Assembly (NCBI RefSeq): GCF_001983175.1
Contig: NZ_MNPW01000007.1
Location: 1 to 64,000 of the forward strand
Source of the DNA: Pseudomonas cedrina subsp. cedrina
Lineage (GTDB): Bacteria; Pseudomonadota; Gammaproteobacteria; Pseudomonadales; Pseudomonadaceae
Length of the DNA stretch: 64,000 nucleotides
Direction: 5' to 3'
The notes beneath the pieces are model-generated. The model was not told where the DNA came from and made no database searches. It worked only from the letters and a program-made list of their open reading frames with translations. Every line of letters starts with the position of its first letter. Position 1 is the first letter of the stretch. The translations under genes and the position numbers were made by a program. Shown piece after piece: positions 19,301-27,036 of this stretch.

Positions 19301-19535
19301 AATCCTGATGACCTCGTTCGCCTTCATCATGGGGGTGGTGCCACTGGTGTTGTCCAGCGGTGCCGGTGCCGAGATGCGCCATGCCATGGGCGTGGCGGTG
19401 TTCTCCGGGATGATCGGTGTGACCTTCTTCGGCCTGTTGCTGACACCCGTGTTCTACGTATTGATCCGTCGCTATGTGGAGCGCCAGGAAGCGCGCAAAG
19501 CAGCCAAGGCCTTGAAGCTGGAGACACAGCAATGA
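16356..19535 (+). CDS. mexF: RND efflux inner-membrane transporter MexF
   Basis: A 1059-residue HAE1-type RND pump, full length for the family. It has the expected first membrane helix after the MNFSKFFISRP start, large periplasmic loops and the proton-relay pair Asp410-Asp411 in GIVVDDAIVVVENVER. The second half repeats the architecture (GLIVLVGLACKNAILIVEFA). It uses the proton gradient to drive drug export from periplasm and membrane. It starts 15 bases after mexE, and its stop overlaps the oprN start. Confidence 0.95.
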   Translation: MNFSKFFISRPIFAAVLSLLILIAGAISLFQLPISEYPEVVPPTVVVRANFPGANPKVIGETVAAPLEQAITGVENMLYMSSQSTADGKLTLTITFALGTDLDNAQVQVQNRVTRTQPKLPEEVTRIGITVDKASPDLTMVVHLTSPDQRYDMLYLSNYAILNIKDELARLGGVGDVQLFGMGDYSLRVWLDPNKTASRNLTATDVVTAIREQNRQVAAGALGAQPAPSDTSFQLSVNTQGRLVTEEEFENIVIRAGANGEITRLKDIARVELGSSQYALRSLIDNQPAVAIPIFQRPGSNAIDISNDVRSKMAELKKGFPAGMDYRIAYDPTIFVRGSIEAVVHTLFEALILVVLVVILFLQTWRASIIPLVAVPVSLIGTFAVMHLFGFSLNALSLFGLVLAIGIVVDDAIVVVENVERNIELGLEPFPATEKAMSEVTGPIIATALVLCAVFIPAAFISGLTGQFYKQFALTIAISTVISAFNSLTLSPALAAVLLRAHDAPKDRFSRFLDKIFGGWLFRPFNRFFEKASHGYVGTVRRVIRGSGIALFVYAGLMVLTFFGFAHTPTGFVPAQDKQYLVAFAQLPDAASLDRTENVMKRMSDIALKQPGVESAIAFPGLSINGFTNSPNSGIVFVTLKPFDERKDASMSAGAIAGALNGQYSNIEEAYMAIFPPPPVQGLGTIGGFRLQIEDRGNLGYDELYKEVQNVITKSRGVPELFGLFTSYTVNVPQVDAAIDREKAKTHGVAISDIFDTLQVYLGSLYANDFNRFGRTYQVNVQAEQQFRQDSDQIGQLKVRNNKGEMIPLATFIKVSDTSGPDRVMHYNGFITAEINGNAAPGYSSGQAQVAIEKLLKDELPNGMTYEWTDLTYQQILSGNTALFVFPLCVLLAFLVLAAQYESWSLPLAVILIVPMTLLSAITGVIISGGDNNIFTQIGLIVLVGLACKNAILIVEFAKDKQEEGLDPLAAVLEACRLRLRPILMTSFAFIMGVVPLVLSSGAGAEMRHAMGVAVFSGMIGVTFFGLLLTPVFYVLIRRYVERQEARKAAKALKLETQQ

Positions 19536-20947
19536 GTGTGAAAGTGTTTATGCCGAGCTTGCTGGTCCTGGCGCTGAGCGCCTGTGCCGTGGGCCCGGAC
19601 TACAAAAGCCAGACCCCGGAGGCGGCGAATATCACCGCCGCCGCGGATGCCAAGCAATACGATCACGCCAGGTTCGAAGGCATCTGGTGGCAGCAGTTCG
19701 AGGACCCTACCCTCAACCAGTTGGTGACTCAGTCGCTGCAGGGCAACCGTGATCTGCGTGTAGCCTTTGCCCGTCTGCGGGCGGCGCGTGCGATCCGCGA
19801 TGACGCCAGCAACGACGCCATGCCGACCATCACCAGCCGCGTCAGCAGTGACCAGGGCAAGGGCCAGATCCCCGGCCAGACCACCCGCCGCGTCAAGACC
19901 GAGCGTTACGACCTCGGCCTGGACATGGCGTGGGAACTGGACCTGTTCGGCCGCATCCAGCGCAACCTGGAAGCGAGCGACGCCGACCAGCAGGCCGCCG
20001 AAGCGGATTTGTACCAGTTGCAAGTGACCATGATCGCGGAGCTGGTGGACGCCTACGGTCAACTGCGCGGCGCGCAACTGCGTGAACGCATTGCCTTGGA
20101 CAACCTGAAGAACCAGCAGGACTCACGCACCATTACCGAAAGCCTGCGCGATGCCGGCGTGGGCGACCAACTCGACGTGGAGCGCGCCAACGCACGCCTC
20201 GCCGCGGTGGAAGCCAGCGTGCCGCAACTGCAAGCCGAACAAGTGCGCGAGCGCAACCGCATCGCCACCCTCCTCGGCCAGCGTCCCGACAAGCTCAGCG
20301 TAGACCTGAGCCCCAAGGACCTGCCGGCCATCGCCAAGGCCTTGCCGATCGGTGATCCGGGACAACTGCTGCAACGTCGCCCGGACATCCTCAGCGCCGA
20401 ACGCAAACTGGCGGCTGCCACTGCGCGCATCGGCGTAGCCAAGGCTGACTTGTTCCCTCGGGTCAGCCTCAGCGGCTTCCTCGGCTTTACCGCCGGGCGT
20501 GGCTCGCAGATCGGCTCGTCCGCCGCCAACGCCTGGGCCCTTGGCCCGAGCATCACCTGGGCAGCCTTCGACCTGGGCAGCGTGCGCGCGCGTTTGCGCG
20601 GCGCGGACGCCGAGGCGGATGGCGCCCTGGCAACCTACGAGCAGCAAGTGCTGCTGGCGCTGGAAGAATCGGAAAATGCCTTCAGTGATTACGGCAAACG
20701 CCAGCAGCGTCTGGTCTCGTTGATTCGTCAGAGTGAGTCCAGCCGCGCCGCCGCCGACCTGGCCGCGATCCGCTACCGCGAAGGCACCGTGGACTTCCTG
20801 GTGCTGCTGGACGCCCAGCGCGAACGCCTGGCCGCCGAGGATTCCCAGGCCCAGGCCGAAGTGGATCTGTATCGCGGGATTGTCGCGATCTACAAAGCGT
20901 TGGGAGGCGGCTGGCAGCCGGACACGGTTGTGGCAACCGCCAAGTGA
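19532..20947 (+). CDS. oprN: RND efflux outer-membrane channel OprN
   Basis: A 471-residue TolC-like outer-membrane lipoprotein of the NodT/OprM group. The lipobox ends LSAC with acylated Cys18, followed by AVGPDY, a hallmark of this group. Two repeats of the outer-membrane efflux domain follow, with LRVAFARLRAARAI and RPDILSAERKLAAATARIGV. The ATG at 19532 overlaps the mexF stop as ATGA; the upstream open frame is a mexF shadow. It completes the MexEF-OprN tripartite pump and is followed by a strong terminator. Confidence 0.93.
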   Translation: MSVKVFMPSLLVLALSACAVGPDYKSQTPEAANITAAADAKQYDHARFEGIWWQQFEDPTLNQLVTQSLQGNRDLRVAFARLRAARAIRDDASNDAMPTITSRVSSDQGKGQIPGQTTRRVKTERYDLGLDMAWELDLFGRIQRNLEASDADQQAAEADLYQLQVTMIAELVDAYGQLRGAQLRERIALDNLKNQQDSRTITESLRDAGVGDQLDVERANARLAAVEASVPQLQAEQVRERNRIATLLGQRPDKLSVDLSPKDLPAIAKALPIGDPGQLLQRRPDILSAERKLAAATARIGVAKADLFPRVSLSGFLGFTAGRGSQIGSSAANAWALGPSITWAAFDLGSVRARLRGADAEADGALATYEQQVLLALEESENAFSDYGKRQQRLVSLIRQSESSRAAADLAAIRYREGTVDFLVLLDAQRERLAAEDSQAQAEVDLYRGIVAIYKALGGGWQPDTVVATAK

Positions 20948-20988
20948 AGTAAAGAGCTCCTTTGGTTGGTCGCATCCAGCCAATTTTT

Positions 20989-21025
20989 AGCCCCGTGAGC
21001 CATTCGGTCACGGGGCTTTTTTTTT
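20989..21025 (+). terminator. Factor-independent terminator of mexEF-oprN
   Basis: A 10-base-pair perfect stem (AGCCCCGTGA / TCACGGGGCT) with a 9-base loop, followed immediately by a run of nine T. It lies 42 bases after the oprN stop and is a textbook intrinsic terminator. Confidence 0.95.
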
Positions 21026-21180
21026 GGCTTGGTGCTTTACAGGGATGATGGTTCGGAAGTTGCCTGCAAGTTATTCAGGCATATCTGTCAGAGGGATCTG
21101 AAACTGCTTTGGGACGCTAATGTTGGGATGCGGGGCGTCGATAACCGGGGTGTAGTTCTTACTCTAGGCAGGAGACGGAT

Positions 21181-21699
21181 ATGCAAGTGACAACCACCCC
21201 GACCGCGTTATCGAAGCAAACCGATGCTCGCGTGATCAGAAATCCAGCGATGGTGACGAATGCTTTTACGCTGACGGAAGAGTCCAAGGCGGCGGAAACA
21301 CTGAAGCTTAAGCAGCAGGAAAAAATAGCTGACCTTAAAGCGTTTCTGAAGGATTACGATATGACGTCCATTAGCACTTATGAGCTTAAAAAAGTAGGCC
21401 GCAGACTGTATGAGGCCGACCTGATCGATGTAAATACTTTCGGGATGTTTATATCAGGAGATGGTGCATCCGACGAAAATGGTCACCAAACAAAACAGGA
21501 CGTCAAATTTAACGCCATCGCTCTTTTCAGTGAAACATACGAAGACCAATTAGCGTATTTCAGCACCGACCGCTACTCGACTCAAGAAAGCGTCACTTAC
21601 ATTTTAGGGGGAATGAAAAGTGCGAATCAGGCAATCAATGCGCTGGCCTATTTTGCCAACTCTGCAAAAAACACCCTAGCGGTAGACGAGTTTGTTTGA
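21181..21699 (+). CDS. Hypothetical protein, low-GC region
   Basis: A 172-residue protein that I do not recognise. GGAGA stands 6 bases before the ATG. It has no signal peptide or membrane segment. A polar Thr/Ser-rich N-terminus is followed by a charged helical stretch (about 35-60, ESKAAETLKLKQQEK) and then a mixed region with TYELKKVGRRLYEADLID. The second half (NAIALFSETYEDQLAYF) looks globular. Base composition is clearly more AT-rich than in neighbouring genes and codon choice is looser, which suggests recent acquisition. It stands alone between the mexEF-oprN terminator and a convergent small secreted gene. Confidence 0.7.
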   Translation: MQVTTTPTALSKQTDARVIRNPAMVTNAFTLTEESKAAETLKLKQQEKIADLKAFLKDYDMTSISTYELKKVGRRLYEADLIDVNTFGMFISGDGASDENGHQTKQDVKFNAIALFSETYEDQLAYFSTDRYSTQESVTYILGGMKSANQAINALAYFANSAKNTLAVDEFV

Positions 21700-21747
21700 G
21701 CCGGGAATACGGTGTGCCAGAGCATTTCCTGGCACACCGCCCCCCGG

Positions 21748-22128
21748 TTATCGACTGTATCTAACGTTTCCCGAATAGGCTTTTGAAATAGCGTCAGGGT
21801 TTTTTAGCCTAACTCGATACGTACCGAACGACCCCACATAAGAAACACTACTTCCTATGCTGGACGCTACTGGGCTCCATCCTCCTCCTGATTCTCGCTC
21901 GATTGAAATCAGAGGCGCACGCCCGGAGCCGCCAGCAGAAACCATGGCGTTAATATTTGCTCCAGAACACCCACCGGCAGAAGTTATAGTGAATGGGCCA
22001 TGCGCTGTTGATTGCATGTCACCCTCTATGATGCCGCTATAACTCTCCGAGATATTCAAGCACAAAGCCGATACCTGAAACGACAACCCCAGCAATAAAG
22101 CAAATGGCAATGCAATAAGACGTCTCAT
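21748..22128 (-). CDS. Small secreted hypothetical protein
   Basis: A 126-residue protein with a Sec signal peptide (RRLIALPFALLLGLSFQVSA, cleavage near residue 21). The mature domain of about 105 residues contains two Cys (just after the cleavage site and in AGGCSG), which could form a disulfide, and many Ser/Gly. Beta-rich segments (ISIERESGGGWSPV, YRVRLKN) hint at a small periplasmic or extracellular beta fold. GGTGA precedes the ATG. It is convergent with the preceding hypothetical gene. Function unknown. Confidence 0.7.
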   Translation of the reverse strand: MRRLIALPFALLLGLSFQVSALCLNISESYSGIIEGDMQSTAHGPFTITSAGGCSGANINAMVSAGGSGRAPLISIERESGGGWSPVASSIGSSVSYVGSFGTYRVRLKNPDAISKAYSGNVRYSR

Positions 22129-22422
22129 AAATTCACCTTCATAAATAAATGATCAAATCCTCAGCATGCGACGCATGCAACAAAGCAATCACAAGCTTCA
22201 TTTCCCATAGGCGTTCCTCAAAGACGGATGATGATTGATCATACTGATTATTCACTGCTGCACCTTAACTAGAACCCAGTGAACATCGGCGAGAACCACG
22301 CCATTACTATGCATGACCTTTCACACACGAGTAGCCGCTCGCTTCCTAAAAAGTTGCGGGAAAGCTCTTCAGACTTTTATGAAGGACGACGGTGTCTATA
22401 TCTCTGATCTTCAAACTTAGGA
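22129..22422. other. AT-rich intergenic region without a recognisable gene
   Basis: A 294-base gap between the small secreted gene and the end of the AraC-type regulator gene. It is more AT-rich than the average of the window. I see no open frame with a ribosome site, no REP element and no terminator. It presumably holds the promoter of the minus-strand secreted protein gene near 22150-22250. Confidence 0.5.
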
Positions 22423-23445
22423 CTAAACGCGCGCAACCTCATTCAAAATCAAACTCCGATAATGCCCCGGATTCGACCCACTCCACTTGCGAAATGCCTT
22501 ATAAAACGAACTCGTATCGGCAAACCCCAGCCGCTCGGCAATTTCGGCAAAGCTGATCTGCGCTTCCGCCAGCCAGACAATCGCCAGCTCCTTGCGCACG
22601 CTGTCCTTGAGGCCCTGATAGGTCTGGCCCTCTTCCGCCAGGCGGCGGCGCAGGGTCGAGGCGGAGATGCACAGGCTGGTGGCGAGGCCTTCGGTTTCCG
22701 GCCAGGTGTCGGGGGGCATGTGGCGCAGGTCGTGTTTGATACGGTTGGCCAGGCTGTCGGGGTCGCGGTATTTGACCAGGATGTTGGCCGGCGCGTGGGC
22801 AAGGAAGCGTTTGAGTTCTTCGGCGCTGCGCTTGATCGGCAAGTCCAGGCAGTCGGCGGAAAAAATCATGCGGGTACGCGGGCGGTCGAAGCGCAGGTTG
22901 TCGGAGAACATCACTTGGTAATCGTCGCAAAAGTCCGGTCTCGGGCAGCGCAGTTCGATGGCCAGGATCGGAATGCGCCGCCCGGCCAGCCAACAGGCCA
23001 CACCGTGGACAATCATCCAGTAGGTAAAGTAGGTGAAGGCGCGACGGGGATCGGACTCGGGCTCAAGCAATACGATCTCGGCCAGGCTTTGTTGGCGCAC
23101 CAGTTGCGCGGGCAGTTGCTCAAGCATCAGCGACAGGAACCCCAGGCCGGTTTCCAGGCTGGTGGCGAGGGTCGGTTGCGCAATGGCCGCGCGGCAGAGG
23201 AACGCCAGGCTGCCGGACTTGAGCTTGCGCGGGTCCATGCCGAAGAATTCGTCATCCGTGCGTCGTGCCAGCAGGCGCCACAGGCGTGCGTAGGTCGTGG
23301 CCGGCACGCGCGCGGTGGGCTCTGTCAACCGTCGGGGATCGATACCGGCCTTGTACAGCACTTCGGCACTGGCTGCACCGGGCGCGCAGCTTTGCAACAA
23401 GGCTTCGCGCACAAGGTGGATGGAGATGGTGTCTTTGTCCGGCAT
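22423..23445 (-). CDS. AraC-family transcriptional regulator (OruR/ArgR-like, Arabinose_bd domain)
   Basis: A 340-residue regulator. The N-terminal domain (about 20-200) matches the AraC-binding-like domain of the OruR group. The C-terminal HTH_18 domain (about 235-330) has SASTLRRRLAEEGQTYQGLK and the signature IAERLGFADTSSFYKAFRKW. The internal ATG at 23445 is preferred; the frame opens at 23505 but without a clear ribosome site. It is divergent from efeU across a 186-base gap that also contains a Fur-box-like site, so it could take part in control of the iron operon, but the ligand is unknown. Confidence 0.88.
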   Translation of the reverse strand: MPDKDTISIHLVREALLQSCAPGAASAEVLYKAGIDPRRLTEPTARVPATTYARLWRLLARRTDDEFFGMDPRKLKSGSLAFLCRAAIAQPTLATSLETGLGFLSLMLEQLPAQLVRQQSLAEIVLLEPESDPRRAFTYFTYWMIVHGVACWLAGRRIPILAIELRCPRPDFCDDYQVMFSDNLRFDRPRTRMIFSADCLDLPIKRSAEELKRFLAHAPANILVKYRDPDSLANRIKHDLRHMPPDTWPETEGLATSLCISASTLRRRLAEEGQTYQGLKDSVRKELAIVWLAEAQISFAEIAERLGFADTSSFYKAFRKWSGSNPGHYRSLILNEVARV

Positions 23446-23572
23446 TGGCGCGGTCCGTGCCCTGTGTAGCGGGAAATGCCGCCATCTTAGGCAGTCATGC
23501 GGCAAAAGAGTAGGCGTTGCGCGATTGCCCGCCGTTCAGCCTGCGTTCAGCTAAAGTCAATATTTCTCGTTT

Positions 23573-23591
23573 AGCAATGAGTATCATTATG
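23573..23591 (+). promoter_or_regulatory. Fur-box-like operator upstream of efeU
   Basis: This 19-base site contains AATGAGTATCATTAT and matches the consensus GATAATGATAATCATTATC at 13 of 19 positions, with the AATGA and ATCATTAT blocks intact. It is 41 bases upstream of the efeU start, where Fur would block transcription when iron is plentiful. The match was scored by eye. Confidence 0.75.
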
Positions 23592-23631
23592 TTACAACTT
23601 AGCACCCTACCTAGTTCTGCTGCGGTGCCGA

Positions 23632-24477
23632 ATGCTCGTTCCTTTTCTCATCATGCTGCGCGAAGGCATTGAAGCCGCATTGATCGTCGGCATTATCGCC
23701 AGCTACCTGCAGCAGACCGGCCGCGGCCAGTGGATGCCGGCCGTGTGGGTCGGCGTATTTCTCGCGGCCGCGCTGGCCTTGCTGGTGGGTGGCGGGCTTG
23801 AGTTGGTCAGCGCCGAATTTCCGCAAAAACAGCAGGAGCTGTTCGAGGGCATCGTCGGCCTGGTCGCCGTGGGCATTCTCAGTTCGATGGTGTTCTGGAT
23901 GCGCAAGGTGGCGCGGTCGATCAAGCATTCGCTGCACCAATCCCTGGATCAGGCGCTGGCGGGTTCCCGGCACCAGGTCACCGCGCTGATCCTGATGGTG
24001 TTCTTCGCCGTGGCCCGCGAGGGCCTGGAAACCGTGTTCTTCCTGCTGGCGGTGTTCCAGCAGAGCGAAGGCCCGGGCGCACCGATGGGCGCCCTGCTCG
24101 GCCTGATCCTGGCGGTCATCGTCGGCTGGCTGATTTACACCGGCAGCATGCGGTTGAACCTGGGCGCGTTTTTCCGCTGGACCGGCCTGTTCATCCTTGT
24201 GGTGGCCGCCGGCATCCTGGCCAATTCGGTGCAGGCGCTGCACGAAGCCGGGGTATGGAACCACTGGCAAACCGTGCTCTTCGACTTCAGCGCCGCGCTG
24301 CCCATGGACAGCCCGCTGGGCTCGGTGCTGGCCGGCATGTTCGGCTATCAGGAAGCCCCCACCCTCAGCACGCTCGGCGCCTACCTGATTTACCTGGTGG
24401 TGGCCCTGGTGATGTTCTTCCTGCCCGCCGCGCCGCCCAAGCCTGGCGCCACGCCCTCTTCCGTTTCCACTCAGTAA
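23632..24477 (+). CDS. efeU: Ferrous iron permease EfeU (FTR1 family)
   Basis: A 281-residue integral membrane protein with about seven transmembrane helices. The two iron-binding REGxE motifs of the FTR1 family are both present: REGIE at residues 10-14 and REGLE at 129-133. It moves iron across the inner membrane, in other bacteria together with EfeO and EfeB. It heads the operon 41 bases after the Fur-box-like site, and efeO follows 10 bases later. The ORF is full length for the family. Confidence 0.95.
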   Translation: MLVPFLIMLREGIEAALIVGIIASYLQQTGRGQWMPAVWVGVFLAAALALLVGGGLELVSAEFPQKQQELFEGIVGLVAVGILSSMVFWMRKVARSIKHSLHQSLDQALAGSRHQVTALILMVFFAVAREGLETVFFLLAVFQQSEGPGAPMGALLGLILAVIVGWLIYTGSMRLNLGAFFRWTGLFILVVAAGILANSVQALHEAGVWNHWQTVLFDFSAALPMDSPLGSVLAGMFGYQEAPTLSTLGAYLIYLVVALVMFFLPAAPPKPGATPSSVSTQ

Positions 24478-24487
24478 GGACCGCACC

Positions 24488-25690
24488 TTGTCCAACCCAA
24501 CTCCTCAACCGGCGCCACCGCCCCGCGCCCTGCGCTGGGCCGTGGCGGGCTCGGTGGTCGTGATGATCGCCGCCGGCGGCCTGTTCTATTACGCCTCGCA
24601 ACTGGCGGCCGGTAAACGCCAGGCCAACCGCGATGAAATCGCCGTGACCATTCATGGCCACGCCTGCGAGCCGAATGAGCTGAGCGTGCCAGCCGGCCGC
24701 GCCAGCTTCCGTATCATCAACCGCTCCGATCGCGCGGTGGAATGGGAAATCCTCGACGGCGTGCTGGTGGTCGAAGAACGCGAAAACATTGCCCCGGGCC
24801 TGAGCCAGGTGATCAACGCCAACCTGCTGCCGGGCGACTATGCGATCACCTGCGGCCTGTTGAGCAACCCGCGCGGCACCTTGCACGTGACGCCGACTGC
24901 CGCATCCGACGCCCAGGCCAAGGCCAAGCCGTCGATGGTGGCGTTTATCGGCCCGTTGTCTGAGTTCCGCGTGTACTTGAGCAGCCAGGGCAGTGCCTTG
25001 ATCAAGGCCGCGACCGCCCTGCAGCACGCCATCGACGCGGGTGATCTGGCCCAGGCACAAACGCTCTACATACCGGCACGTGAGGCTTACCAGCGACTCG
25101 CCCCCGCCTCGCAACGCCTGGCACAGCTGGACAATGCGATCAACGCGCGCGCCGACTACTTCGAGAAGCGCGAACAGGACCCGGCCTTCAGTGGTTTCCA
25201 CCGCCTGGAATACAGCCTGTTCCAACAACGCAGCCTCGACGGCCTGGCCCCGATTGCGCAGCAGTTGGTAACCGACGTCACTGCCCTCAAAGGGCAACTG
25301 TTGGCCCAACCCCTGCCTCCCGAGCAACTGGTGAGCATCGTGGTGCGCAACCTCAACAGCCTGGCCGAGGTACGCGCCATCAGCGGTGAAGAGGAACGCT
25401 ACAGCCACGTCGACCTGAATGGTTTCGCCGGCAACCTGCAAGCCGCCCACAAGGTGGTCGACCTGATGCGCCCGCTGCTGACCAAGTCCGCCGCCGACCT
25501 GTTAACGAACATCGACAGCGCACTCGCGGCCTTCGACGCCGAACTGGAGGGTTTGAAAGTCGACGGCCAGTACAGCCGCTACGACAGCGTGACCGCCGAT
25601 CAGCGCAAGCAGATCGCCGACAAGGCCAAGGCTCTGGCCGTTGCATTCGATGGAATCGACCCCGCCCTTGGCCTTTCCGGCCTGCAGTGA
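24488..25690 (+). CDS. efeO: Periplasmic iron-binding protein EfeO (cupredoxin plus imelysin M75 domain)
   Basis: A 400-residue protein with an uncleaved-looking N-terminal membrane anchor (about 15-35). Next comes a cupredoxin-like domain (about 48-140) with the conserved HGHACEPNELSVPAG and ITCGLLSNPRG, then an M75 imelysin domain (about 150-400) with the iron-binding motif GFHRLEYSLF. The start is TTG at 24488, 10 bases after the efeU stop. It likely captures iron (or copper-assisted iron) in the periplasm and hands it to EfeU. It belongs to the long EfeO type. Confidence 0.93.
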   Translation: MSNPTPQPAPPPRALRWAVAGSVVVMIAAGGLFYYASQLAAGKRQANRDEIAVTIHGHACEPNELSVPAGRASFRIINRSDRAVEWEILDGVLVVEERENIAPGLSQVINANLLPGDYAITCGLLSNPRGTLHVTPTAASDAQAKAKPSMVAFIGPLSEFRVYLSSQGSALIKAATALQHAIDAGDLAQAQTLYIPAREAYQRLAPASQRLAQLDNAINARADYFEKREQDPAFSGFHRLEYSLFQQRSLDGLAPIAQQLVTDVTALKGQLLAQPLPPEQLVSIVVRNLNSLAEVRAISGEEERYSHVDLNGFAGNLQAAHKVVDLMRPLLTKSAADLLTNIDSALAAFDAELEGLKVDGQYSRYDSVTADQRKQIADKAKALAVAFDGIDPALGLSGLQ

Positions 25691-25704
25691 AGACGACCGC
25701 ACCC

Positions 25705-27009
25705 ATGAGCGATTCAAAACAGTTTGATCTCCAGCGCCGCCGCGTCCTGCTGGGCATGGCCGCCACCGGTGCCGCGATTGCCGGCGGCAGCCTGGCCTGC
25801 CCGGCCATGGCGGCCGCAGCCGAGCAAGTGACTACCGCACCGCGCAGCGACAAAACCCAGGACCACCACGATTTTTTCGGCCGCCACCAAAGCGGCATCG
25901 TGACCCCGCGGCCGGCCTGCGGCATGGTCGTGGCATTCGATGTGCTGGCCAGCGACCGTGCAGACCTGGAGCGCCTGTTCCGCACCTTGAACGAACGCAT
26001 TGCGTTCCTGATGACCGGCGGCACCGTGCCGCAAGTGGACCCGAAACTGCCGCCCACCGACTCCGGGATTCTGGGCCCGGTGGTCACGCCGGACAACCTG
26101 ACCATCACCGTGTCGGTCGGTGAGTCGCTGTTCGATGAGCGCTTCGGCCTTGCCGCCGCCAAGCCCAAGCGCCTGATCCGCATGGTCGGCTTTCCCAACG
26201 ATGCGCTGGAGCCGGCGCAGTGCCACGGCGACCTGAGCCTGCAGTTCAGTTCCAACACCCCCGACACCAATATCCACGCCCTGCGCGACATCGTGAAAAA
26301 CCTGCCGGACCTGCTCCTGGTGCGCTGGAAGCAGGAAGGCAGCGTGCCGCCCCAGGCGCCGGCCAAGCCTGGAGAGCCTGCGCAGAGCGCGCGTAACTTC
26401 CTGGGCTTTCGCGACGGTTCGGCCAACCCGAACTCCAACGACGACAAGGCGATGAACCAGATTGTGTGGGTGCAGCCTGGCAGCGACGAGCCGGCCTGGG
26501 CCGCCAACGGCAGCTACCAGGCCGTGCGCATCATCCGCAACTTCGTCGAACGCTGGGACCGTACCCCGCTGCAAGAGCAAGAGAGCATCATCGGCCGCAT
26601 CAAGCCCAGCGGCGCGCCCATGGACGGCGACAAAGAAAGCCAGGTGCCCGACTACAGCAAGGACCCGCAAGGCAAGTTGACCAAGCTCGATGCCCATATC
26701 CGCCTGGCCAACCCACGCACACCGCAGACCCAGGCCAACCTGATCCTGCGTCGGCCGTTCAACTACTCCAATGGCGTCAACAAAAACGGTCAGCTGGACA
26801 TGGGGCTGTTGTTCATCTGCTACCAGGCCGATCTGGAGAAAGGTTTTATCAGCGTGCAAACCCGGCTGAACGGCGAGCCCCTGGAGGAATACCTCAAGCC
26901 GGTTGGCGGTGGGTACTTCTTCAGTTTGCCGGGGGTCACGGGCCCGGATGATTTCATCGGGCGAACACTGCTGGCCCCAACGCACCTTCACACCCCTGCC
27001 AATACCTAA
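25705..27009 (+). CDS. efeB: Deferrochelatase/peroxidase EfeB (DyP-type, Tat-exported)
   Basis: A 434-residue dye-decolourising-type haem peroxidase. A twin-arginine signal is present (QRRRVLLGMAATGAA). The conserved distal GFRDGSANPN motif and the proximal haem-ligand region around DAHIRLANPRTPQTQ are intact. EfeB is thought to oxidise ferrous iron or to release iron from haem in the periplasm. The in-frame GTG at 25687, overlapping the efeO stop, is an alternative start; neither has a strong ribosome site. Third gene of the efe operon. Confidence 0.93.
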   Translation: MSDSKQFDLQRRRVLLGMAATGAAIAGGSLACPAMAAAAEQVTTAPRSDKTQDHHDFFGRHQSGIVTPRPACGMVVAFDVLASDRADLERLFRTLNERIAFLMTGGTVPQVDPKLPPTDSGILGPVVTPDNLTITVSVGESLFDERFGLAAAKPKRLIRMVGFPNDALEPAQCHGDLSLQFSSNTPDTNIHALRDIVKNLPDLLLVRWKQEGSVPPQAPAKPGEPAQSARNFLGFRDGSANPNSNDDKAMNQIVWVQPGSDEPAWAANGSYQAVRIIRNFVERWDRTPLQEQESIIGRIKPSGAPMDGDKESQVPDYSKDPQGKLTKLDAHIRLANPRTPQTQANLILRRPFNYSNGVNKNGQLDMGLLFICYQADLEKGFISVQTRLNGEPLEEYLKPVGGGYFFSLPGVTGPDDFIGRTLLAPTHLHTPANT

Positions 27010-27036
27010 AACAACCCTCAGAGCGGATACCGTCCC

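Noticed and set aside
18956..19531. An upstream extension of oprN inside mexF
   Set aside because: The lipoprotein signal of OprN begins at 19532 with an ATGA overlap; upstream residues have shadow composition.
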